5,270 nucleotides of DNA from an uncultured Collinsella sp. (GTDB taxonomy: Bacteria > Actinomycetota > Coriobacteriia > Coriobacteriales > Coriobacteriaceae), in contig CABUGR010000103.1 of the NCBI GenBank assembly GCA_902491135.1, positions 1-5,270 on the forward strand, read 5' to 3'. Made by a program: the position numbers and the translations under genes. This document shows positions 1-5,270 of this stretch, one piece after another (position 1 is the stretch's first letter; each line of letters opens with the position of its first letter). The notes under the pieces are model-generated. The model ran no database searches. It was not told the origin of the DNA and was given only the letters and a program-made list of their open reading frames with translations.

Positions 1-2521
1 CGCTGGCGACAAAGTGGTCGACCAGCTCAAGGAGAATCATCAGTTGGGCTGGACGTTCGTCGACTCGACGGCCGATGCCAAGGAGGGCGTCGAGAGCGGC
101 GAGTACTATGCCGCTATCGTGATTCCCAAGAACTTCTCGGATAACCTGGTTTCGATGCTCGACGGCAACTACCATCAGCCCAAGCTCACGTACTACGTCA
201 ATGAGAAGAAGAGCGCCATTGCGCCCAAGGTTACCGATACCGGTGCAAACACCATCGAGGAGCAGATCAACTCGGAATTTGTCTCTACGGTAGGCAAGAC
301 TGTTGCCGGTATCGCCAAGGATGCCGGAGTCGATTTAAAGGACAAGGCAACCCAGACTCAGGATTCGTTGGCCGGTTCGGTATCAGAGGCTTCCGATACG
401 TTGGGCGAAGTGCGTGATTCGATTGGCGACATGAATGCCGCCATCGATAAGACGAGTGGTTCCATTGCCTCGGCAGATGCGGCACTTGCCGGTCTGCAGG
501 GTCAGGCGCCGTCGCTGACGCAGGCGATCTCCCAGGGCAATGACCTGCTGGGCGAGGCTCGCGCCACGGCGGGCAACTCTGTCGCCTCGCTCTCCAAGGC
601 GCTCTCGGAAGGCAGCCTTGCGCTCACCAAGACGTCAGCCTCCGCAAACGCTGCGATTGGCAAGCTGACGGGCACGGTCGCATCTACGACTACCCGTATC
701 GACAACTCGCTTGAGTCTCTCCAAGCGACGATCGACCACAATAAGGCCGTTATCGGGCACTTGGAAATTCTCGTCAATGACACGTCGACAGGTTCCAAGG
801 AAATTGACGCGCGCATTGTATCGATCATCGATTTGCTCCGCGAGCAGAATGAAAAGCTTCAGAGCATCAAGGACGGTCTGTCTGCGCAGTCGAGCGCCAT
901 GGCGAATGACGCTGCGGCTGTCTCGGGTGCCAGCGACGCTATCAATAATGCAATTCAGACCGGTGCGACCAACCTTGGCCAGGCTCAGACGGACCTGGGT
1001 CAAAACGCGCTGCCGAAGGTCTCGAGCGCACTTGATTCGTTTGCCGTCGTCTCGGGTGATCTGACGGGAATCGTGTCTGGCCTCACGCCTACTATTGCAA
1101 GTGCGCGCGGTACACTTTCGCAACTCAACGCCACGCTCGGTCAGGCCAAGACCACGCTGTCCCAGACCGATGCCTCGCTTGCCAAGGTCCAGGACAAGCT
1201 CGCAACCGCCGCCAACGACATCGCGGCGCTACAGACCTCCGAGTCCATGGGCGAGCTGGCCGGCCTGATGGGCGTCGACGTCGATGATGTTGCAGACTTC
1301 ATGGCATCTCCGGTCGAGCTGACCTCAAAGTCAATTTACCCGGTCAAGAGCTTTGGTTCGGGCATTGCCCCGTTCTATACCAATCTGGCGCTGTGGGTGG
1401 GCGGCTACGTGCTTATCGCCATCTACAAGCTCGAGGTCGACCGCGAAGGCATCGGCAGCTTTACCGCGCGTCAGGGCTACTTTGGCCGCTGGTTGCTCCT
1501 GGTGATCCTGGGCGCGTTGCAGGCCATCATCGTTACGGTAGGCGATCTGGTGATCGGCGTGCAGTGCGTCAGCCCGCTGCTGTTCGTGCTGGGCGGCATC
1601 GCCATCTCGTTCACCTACGTCAATATCATCTATGCGCTGTCCACCACGTTTAAGCATATCGGCAAGGCTATCGGCGTCATTCTGGTTATCGTGCAGATCC
1701 CGGGTTCGTCGGGCATGTACCCCATCGAGATGATGCCAGGCTTCTTCCAGTGGCTGCACCCGCTGCTGCCCTTTACCTACGGCATCAATCTGCTGCGCGA
1801 GACGGTCGGCGGCATGTATTCGTTCAACTACCTGTTTAACCTGTGCATTCTGGGCGTGTTCTTGATCGTGGCGCTCTTTATCGGCCTGCAGCTGCGTCCG
1901 CTGCTGCTCAACCTTAACCTGCTCTTTGATAAACAGCTCTCCACGACCGGTATGATGATTTGCGAGTCCAACGACCTGCCGCGCCAGCGCTACTCGCTGC
2001 GCACGGCCATGCGCGTCATGCTCGATTCCGATTCGTACCGTCGCGAACTGCTCGATCATGCGGTCGCCTTTGAACATCGCTACCCGTACTACATCAAGGG
2101 CGGTTTTGCCGCCGTGGTGGGCGTTCAGGTCCTGCTCTTTGTCCTGTCGACGGTTCTCGATATCGACAATAACGGCAAGATCATCCTGCTTGTCATTTGG
2201 ATCATCTCGGTTATTGCCATCTGCGGCTGGCTGATCAATATCGAATATATCCGAGCGAGCCTCAATACCCAGATGCGCATCTCGGCGCTTTCGGATGAGG
2301 ACCTGCGTCGCGAGATGCGCGAACACACGGTCGCCATTCCTGCCGCCCGCCACATGTTTGGCCTCAACGCCAGCGAGCGTGGTGCCAAGGGCGGCGATCA
2401 GTCCACGGGCCGCTTGCCGCATATCGGCTCGCACCATAAATCTCAGGGCAGCGACAGCACAGCCACAAATGATGGAGATACCACCGCGCTTGGCAAGCAC
2501 TCCAAAGGAGGTGAGGCATAA
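1..2521 (+). CDS. YhgE/Pip family membrane protein, 5'-truncated by window edge, with C-terminal extension
   Basis: Partial gene; the reading frame is open from the first full codon (2-4), giving 839 residues before TAA at 2519-2521. Numbering from that codon, residues 1-100 are the end of the YhgE/Pip N-terminal domain (YYAAIVIPKNFS at about 35-46). Residues 105-435 are Ala/Ser/Asp/Leu-rich with no Cys, Trp or Tyr and look like long coiled coil. SPVELTSKSIYPVKSFGSG and APFY (456-459) mark entry to the ABC-2-like C-terminal domain, with membrane helices near 456-475, 494-520, 524-547, 553-568 and 608-632 and the motif PIEM near 574. Unlike its neighbour it continues about 200 residues, with two further helices near 700-719 and 726-747 and a hydrophilic Ser/Gly/His-rich tail. 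Aligned to the next gene it lacks about 75 N-terminal residues, including the first helix, so full length is about 910. Family: known from the Lactococcus phage infection protein, with architecture like YueB/EsaA; cellular role and substrate are unknown. Membership is secure, function is not. Confidence 0.93.
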   Translation, partial: AGDKVVDQLKENHQLGWTFVDSTADAKEGVESGEYYAAIVIPKNFSDNLVSMLDGNYHQPKLTYYVNEKKSAIAPKVTDTGANTIEEQINSEFVSTVGKTVAGIAKDAGVDLKDKATQTQDSLAGSVSEASDTLGEVRDSIGDMNAAIDKTSGSIASADAALAGLQGQAPSLTQAISQGNDLLGEARATAGNSVASLSKALSEGSLALTKTSASANAAIGKLTGTVASTTTRIDNSLESLQATIDHNKAVIGHLEILVNDTSTGSKEIDARIVSIIDLLREQNEKLQSIKDGLSAQSSAMANDAAAVSGASDAINNAIQTGATNLGQAQTDLGQNALPKVSSALDSFAVVSGDLTGIVSGLTPTIASARGTLSQLNATLGQAKTTLSQTDASLAKVQDKLATAANDIAALQTSESMGELAGLMGVDVDDVADFMASPVELTSKSIYPVKSFGSGIAPFYTNLALWVGGYVLIAIYKLEVDREGIGSFTARQGYFGRWLLLVILGALQAIIVTVGDLVIGVQCVSPLLFVLGGIAISFTYVNIIYALSTTFKHIGKAIGVILVIVQIPGSSGMYPIEMMPGFFQWLHPLLPFTYGINLLRETVGGMYSFNYLFNLCILGVFLIVALFIGLQLRPLLLNLNLLFDKQLSTTGMMICESNDLPRQRYSLRTAMRVMLDSDSYRRELLDHAVAFEHRYPYYIKGGFAAVVGVQVLLFVLSTVLDIDNNGKIILLVIWIISVIAICGWLINIEYIRASLNTQMRISALSDEDLRREMREHTVAIPAARHMFGLNASERGAKGGDQSTGRLPHIGSHHKSQGSDSTATNDGDTTALGKHSKGGEA
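2504..2514 (+). promoter_or_regulatory. Ribosome binding site of the second YhgE/Pip gene, inside the upstream gene
   Basis: AAAGGAGGTGA is a full-length match to the anti-Shine-Dalgarno at the 3' end of 16S rRNA. GGAGG ends at 2511, ten bases before the ATG at 2522. The site is made from the last codons of the upstream gene (encoding SKGGEA), so ribosomes finishing the first gene sit on the initiation region of the second. This fixes the start at 2522 and points to coupled translation. Confidence 0.92.
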
Positions 2522-4711
2522 ATGAAGAACATCCTGCATCTGTTTAAGCGCGATGTCCAAAACGTGTCTCGCTCCGTGATCGGCTTGGTTGTCGTGATGG
2601 GCCTCATTATCGTACCGTGTCTGTACGCGTGGTTTAACATCGCCGGCAGCTGGGATCCGTACGGCAACACCGGCAATCTTAAGATCGCCGTGGTCAACAC
2701 CGATGAGGGTTACGAGAGCGATTTGATCCCCGTCGAGGTTAACGTGGGCGAAAACGTGACCGCCACCCTACGCGGCAACGAGAGCTTCGATTGGGTTGTG
2801 CTCAACAATCGCGAAAAGGCTATCGAGGGCGTTAAGTCGGGCGCGTACTATGCTGCCGTCGTTATCCCCAAAACGTTTAGCGCTGACATGATGACGCTTT
2901 TCTCGACCGACGTGAAACACGCCGATATCGAGTTTTACGAGAACCAGAAGGCCAACGCCATTGCGCAGATCGTGACCGAGAAGGGTTCGAGTGCCGTTCA
3001 GAGCCAGGTTAACGAAACTTTTACCGAGACCATTACGAGCATCGGTCTTAAGACGGTGTCCAGCCTGCTCGATTACATGAGCACCGACCAGGTCAGCAAC
3101 TTTATCGCAAACCTGTCCTCGACGCTCGGCGATTCGATTGAGGACCTGCGAGACGTTCAGGCAAATGCTTCGTCGCTGGCGGGCATTTTGAGCTCCACGT
3201 CCGATTCGCTGACGTCGGCGAGCGGCATGCTCAAGCAGACCGGTGCCGTCGATGAGTCGACAAAGCAGCTCATGGAACATGCCAAAAGCGGCATCGATGA
3301 TTCCAAAGAAGCGCTTAAGGCGGCAAACGATGCCATCGATGCCGCAATCGATGGAAGTGCGGGTTCGTTCGACAATGTGTCTGCCGAGCTCGCGAAGGCG
3401 TTCGACACCGCGAACCAGCATGTCGACCTTACGGTGTCCCAACTCAACGATGCCGCTGCGGCTCTTAATGCGCGCGCCAAGGATATCGATGCGATGGCCG
3501 ATCAGCTCCGCAGCCTTGCCGACCAGGTGAGCGATGAGAATTTGAAGGACGGCCTCAAGTCCGCCGCGACGTCGCTGGGCAGAATCGCCGTTGAGTACCG
3601 CAGCAATGCCAAGGATCTGGCGGCCACCGCGAAGTCTCTCTCCGATAGCATGGCCGAGGTCAACAACTCGCGTGCCGAGGTCGATCAGGCCATCGCCGAT
3701 GCCAAGGCCGGCATCGCGGGCGCCAAATCCGATTACGATTCCACGTTCTCGGTTAAGGCCAAGGAGCTCAAGAAGACCGTCTCGGGCATCCTAGACTCGC
3801 TCGATGGTATCTCGGGCAATCTGGATAGCGCCGTAGACGGCCTGACCGACGCATCCGGTTCGCTGGCAAAGGGCCTCTCCAAGGCTGCAAAGCTGGTCAA
3901 CAAGGCTTCCGATCAGTTGGGCGAAGCGTCGGACAAGATCAGCGCGTTTAAGGACGAGCTCGACGGTGCCTTGATGTCAGATGACCTCGCTACGATCAAG
4001 ACGATGATCGGCAATGATCCCGAGGGTCTGGCCGTGTCGCTTTCCGGCCCCGTCGCGCTCGATCGCAAGCCGGTCTATCCGATTCGTAACTACGGTTCGG
4101 CCATGGCACCGTTCTACACGATTCTGTCGCTATGGGTCGGCTCGATCGTGCTGGCGGCCATGATGAAGGTCTCGGTTGACGATGAGCTCATCAACGAGCT
4201 CATCCCCGTGCGCCTGCACGAGATCTACCTGGGCCGCTACCTGTTCTTTGGCGGTCTGGCCCTGCTGCAGGCGACACTCGTGTGCGCGGGCGACATCCTG
4301 TTCTTTGGCATCCAATGCGACAACCCGCTGCAGTTTGTGCTGGCGGGCTGGGTCGCGAGTCTCGTGTTCTCCAATATCGTCTACACGCTTACGGTTTCGT
4401 TTGGCGATATCGGCAAGGCTTTGGCCGTTGTGCTGCTGGTCATGCAGGTCGGCGGTTCGGGCGGTACGTTCCCCATCGAGATGACCGGCCCTGTGTTCCA
4501 GGCGATCTATCCGTTCCTGCCGTTTACCCATGGCATTAACGCCATGCATGCCGCCATGGCTGGCGCCTACCATATGGAGTACTGGGTTGAGCTGGGCATT
4601 CTGGCGAGCTATCTGATTCCGTCGCTGGCCCTGGGCGTCGTCTTCCGCCGCCCGGTCATCAAAGCCAACGACTGGATCATCGAAAAACTGGAGTCAACCA
4701 AATTGATTTAG
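2522..4711 (+). CDS. YhgE/Pip family membrane protein (complete, 729 aa)
   Basis: The start is fixed by the strong ribosome site; the stop is TAG. A short basic N-terminus (MKNILHLFKRD) leads into an uncleaved anchor helix near 18-40 containing VPCLYAWFNI, followed by WDPYGNTGNLKIAVVNTDEG (44-63), the hallmark of the YhgE/Pip N-terminal domain, and YYAAVVIPKTFS (109-120). Residues about 180-490 are Ala/Ser/Asp/Lys/Leu-rich with heptad-like spacing and no Cys or Trp, probably an extracytoplasmic coiled coil. The ABC-2-like C-terminal domain begins at KPVYPIRNYGSAMAPFY (516-532), with helices near 529-549, 572-594, 602-624, 629-645 and 688-707 and the PIEM motif at 651-654. The protein ends 22 residues after the last helix, the usual family form. 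It abuts the upstream paralogue with no intergenic base, and a terminator follows 93 bases after the stop. Both halves are present and unbroken. Function is unknown beyond family; a hetero-oligomer with the upstream product is an inference. Confidence 0.95.
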   Translation: MKNILHLFKRDVQNVSRSVIGLVVVMGLIIVPCLYAWFNIAGSWDPYGNTGNLKIAVVNTDEGYESDLIPVEVNVGENVTATLRGNESFDWVVLNNREKAIEGVKSGAYYAAVVIPKTFSADMMTLFSTDVKHADIEFYENQKANAIAQIVTEKGSSAVQSQVNETFTETITSIGLKTVSSLLDYMSTDQVSNFIANLSSTLGDSIEDLRDVQANASSLAGILSSTSDSLTSASGMLKQTGAVDESTKQLMEHAKSGIDDSKEALKAANDAIDAAIDGSAGSFDNVSAELAKAFDTANQHVDLTVSQLNDAAAALNARAKDIDAMADQLRSLADQVSDENLKDGLKSAATSLGRIAVEYRSNAKDLAATAKSLSDSMAEVNNSRAEVDQAIADAKAGIAGAKSDYDSTFSVKAKELKKTVSGILDSLDGISGNLDSAVDGLTDASGSLAKGLSKAAKLVNKASDQLGEASDKISAFKDELDGALMSDDLATIKTMIGNDPEGLAVSLSGPVALDRKPVYPIRNYGSAMAPFYTILSLWVGSIVLAAMMKVSVDDELINELIPVRLHEIYLGRYLFFGGLALLQATLVCAGDILFFGIQCDNPLQFVLAGWVASLVFSNIVYTLTVSFGDIGKALAVVLLVMQVGGSGGTFPIEMTGPVFQAIYPFLPFTHGINAMHAAMAGAYHMEYWVELGILASYLIPSLALGVVFRRPVIKANDWIIEKLESTKLI

Positions 4712-4774
4712 TTCAGCAACGTAAACGCCGTCGGAACATCGAGATCTTCCAACCCGATGCTTTAGCGTAGTGAA

Positions 4775-4804
4775 TTGCACGGGCTGCTTGGTTGTTGCTA
4801 CAGT
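4775..4804 (+). promoter_or_regulatory. Candidate promoter for the DMT transporter gene (extended -10)
   Basis: TGC followed by TACAGT (4796-4804) gives an extended -10 element with 4 of 6 consensus bases and the TAnnnT core. TTGCAC (4775-4780), 18 bases upstream, is a weak -35 (the first three bases match). Predicted transcription start is about 4811. It would drive the gene at 4913 across a leader of about 100 bases. It is the best candidate seen in the 201-base gap, but rests on sequence resemblance only. Confidence 0.35.
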
Positions 4805-4845
4805 AGCGGGGCGTGCCGGGGGTCCGGTGCGCCCTGCTTTTATTT
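4805..4845 (+). terminator. Intrinsic terminator of the YhgE/Pip operon
   Basis: The left arm 4805-4819 (AGCGGGGCGTGCCGG) pairs over all 15 positions with the right arm 4824-4838 (CCGGTGCGCCCTGCT), counting three G-U wobbles (at 4808, 4814 and 4815). The tetraloop is GGGT (4820-4823). A U-rich tract TTTTATTT (4838-4845) follows at once. This is a textbook Rho-independent terminator, 93 bases after the stop of the second YhgE/Pip gene and before the next gene, so it separates two transcription units. Confidence 0.85.
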
Positions 4846-4849
4846 GACC

Positions 4850-4897
4850 ATGAGGCGGCACGCAGCCATGCGCGTGCGGACACCACGCCCAGATTGA
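4850..4897 (+). other. Possible short upstream reading frame (15 codons), unproven
   Basis: ATG at 4850 opens a frame encoding MRRHAAMRVRTPRPD, ending at TGA 4895-4897, fifteen bases before the transporter start. There is a second in-frame ATG at 4868. The product would be very basic (five Arg and one His in 15 residues). No Shine-Dalgarno precedes either ATG, so translation would have to be leaderless or weak. It may be a chance frame; it is recorded because it lies in the leader just ahead of the transporter. Confidence 0.15.
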
Positions 4898-4901
4898 GCG
4901 C

Positions 4902-4906
4902 GAGGA
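4902..4906 (+). promoter_or_regulatory. Ribosome binding site of the DMT transporter gene
   Basis: GAGGA ends six bases before the ATG at 4913. An in-frame TGA at 4895-4897 rules out any start further upstream, and the next in-frame ATGs (4943, 4946) have no comparable site, so this motif decides the start at 4913. Confidence 0.7.
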
Positions 4907-4912
4907 TGCCCT

Positions 4913-5270
4913 ATGGCCCAGCATGCCACTGACAATATCGAAATGATGCCCGATAGCCCTGTTGCTCGCGAGGACCTGGGCGCGGGCGGCACCTCCCGCG
5001 GCGCCGGCGCTCGCTCGCCGCTGTTCTGGAAAGTCCTGCTGCTTTCGGTGGCAGTCGTCTGGGGCTACTCCTTTACGACCATGAAGGACGCGCTCGACAC
5101 CATTCCGGTGTTCGAACTGCTCTACGTGCGCTTTCTGCCTGCGGCGTTGGTCATGTTTTTCATCTTCCACAAGCGCATCATCGCGCACCTCAACGCCCGC
5201 AACCTTATCGTCGGACTTGGCATGGGCGCACTTATGTGGGCCGCCTACGCCCTGCAGACAGTCGGTCTGG
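4913..5270 (+). CDS. DMT-superfamily (EamA-type) transporter, 3'-truncated by window edge
   Basis: The frame is open from ATG 4913 to the window end (119 complete codons, no stop), so about two thirds or more of the protein is missing. After a hydrophilic leader of about 36 residues rich in Gly, Ala, Arg and acidic residues come three membrane helices: near 38-55 with the EamA signature WGYSF (50-54) and then MKDALDTIP, near 68-85 with LLYVRFLPAAL, and near 97-118 ending in YALQTVGL. This is the usual start of ten-helix drug/metabolite transporters, in which two EamA repeats of five helices form an inner-membrane carrier for amino acids, metabolites or drugs. The substrate cannot be told from this part. 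The leader is longer than the few residues that normally precede helix 1. A terminator separates it from the YhgE/Pip genes, so no functional link is implied. Family is well supported by motifs; substrate and direction are unknown. Confidence 0.88.
   Translation, partial: MAQHATDNIEMMPDSPVAREDLGAGGTSRGAGARSPLFWKVLLLSVAVVWGYSFTTMKDALDTIPVFELLYVRFLPAALVMFFIFHKRIIAHLNARNLIVGLGMGALMWAAYALQTVGL

Noticed and set aside
14..16. GTG at 14 as the start codon of the first gene
   Set aside because: The frame is already open from position 2, no ribosome site precedes it, and alignment to the second paralogue shows that the family's anchor helix and about 75 residues lie upstream, outside the window.
635..1123. 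Overlapping open frames on both strands within the coiled-coil region of the first gene
   Set aside because: The biased Ala/Ser/Leu codon composition keeps other frames open; their products are Arg/Ser-rich and unlike any known protein.
360..1250. Possible internal tandem repeat array in the coiled-coil-encoding region
   Set aside because: Similar phrases (SLAK, ASDTL, DSL) recur, but with irregular spacing and no long DNA-level identity; ordinary heptad-like composition explains them.
1331..2560. 409-codon open frame on the minus strand
   Set aside because: It lies antisense to the permease domain and extension of the first YhgE/Pip gene. Its product is Asp/Gln/His/Arg-rich without recognisable domain motifs, as expected for the complement of GC-biased coding DNA.
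2768..3442. 224-codon open frame on the minus strand
   Set aside because: Antisense to the conserved N-terminal and coiled-coil regions of the second YhgE/Pip gene; no family motifs; a codon-bias shadow.
4730..4759. Weak inverted repeat (TCGGAA...TTCC, CATCG...CGATG) around AGATCT in the intergenic gap
   Set aside because: Arms are only 4-5 bp with long loops, there is no U-tract, and it is not positioned as an operator to any promoter I can support.
4844..4849. TTGACC as a -35 element downstream of the terminator
   Set aside because: No -10-like sequence occurs 16-18 bases downstream; that stretch is GC-rich (around 4866-4873).
4694..5188. 164-codon open frame on the minus strand spanning the intergenic gap
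   Set aside because: It runs through the terminator hairpin and is antisense to the DMT transporter, whose forward translation carries clear family motifs; the minus-strand product is low-complexity and Arg/His-rich.
1..5270. CRISPR array, tRNA/rRNA gene, insertion sequence or prophage element
   Set aside because: No spaced direct repeats, no cloverleaf or rRNA-like sequence, no transposase or integrase motifs; almost all of the window is accounted for by the three genes.

Overview
The window looks like chromosomal DNA of a moderately GC-rich (high-50s percent by eye) Gram-positive bacterium. The gene types, codon use and perfect AAAGGAGGTGA ribosome site would suit a gut actinobacterium of the Coriobacteriia such as Collinsella. 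That placement is inference; no marker gene is present to confirm it.

Positions 1-4711 hold two consecutive plus-strand genes for membrane proteins of the YhgE/Pip family (named after the lactococcal 'phage infection protein'). The first runs in from the left edge and lacks about 75 N-terminal residues. The second is complete (729 aa). They abut without a spacer (TAA at 2519-2521, ATG at 2522), and the Shine-Dalgarno of the second lies inside the last codons of the first, so they are almost certainly one translationally linked operon. Both have the family plan: N-terminal anchor (off the window in the first), conserved N-terminal domain, about 330 residues of Ala/Ser/Asp/Leu-rich coiled-coil-like sequence outside the membrane, then a five-helix ABC-2-permease-like C-terminal domain. 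Between equivalent motifs the two ectodomains differ by one residue in length (421 versus 420) although their sequences are clearly divergent. The first protein also has a C-terminal extension of about 200 residues with two more predicted membrane helices and a hydrophilic tail.

Positions 4712-4912 are intergenic. A 15-bp hairpin with a U-tract (4805-4845) is a convincing intrinsic terminator for the pair. A candidate extended -10 promoter (TGC-TACAGT, 4796-4804) lies directly against its left arm, and a short unproven 15-codon reading frame (4850-4897) follows.

Positions 4913-5270 hold the first 119 codons of a DMT-superfamily (EamA-type) transporter that runs off the right edge. It appears to be a separate transcription unit.

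The pair probably acts as an envelope-spanning membrane complex of unknown substrate, with no ATPase or secretion partner in the window. The transporter is probably a functionally unrelated metabolite exporter or importer.
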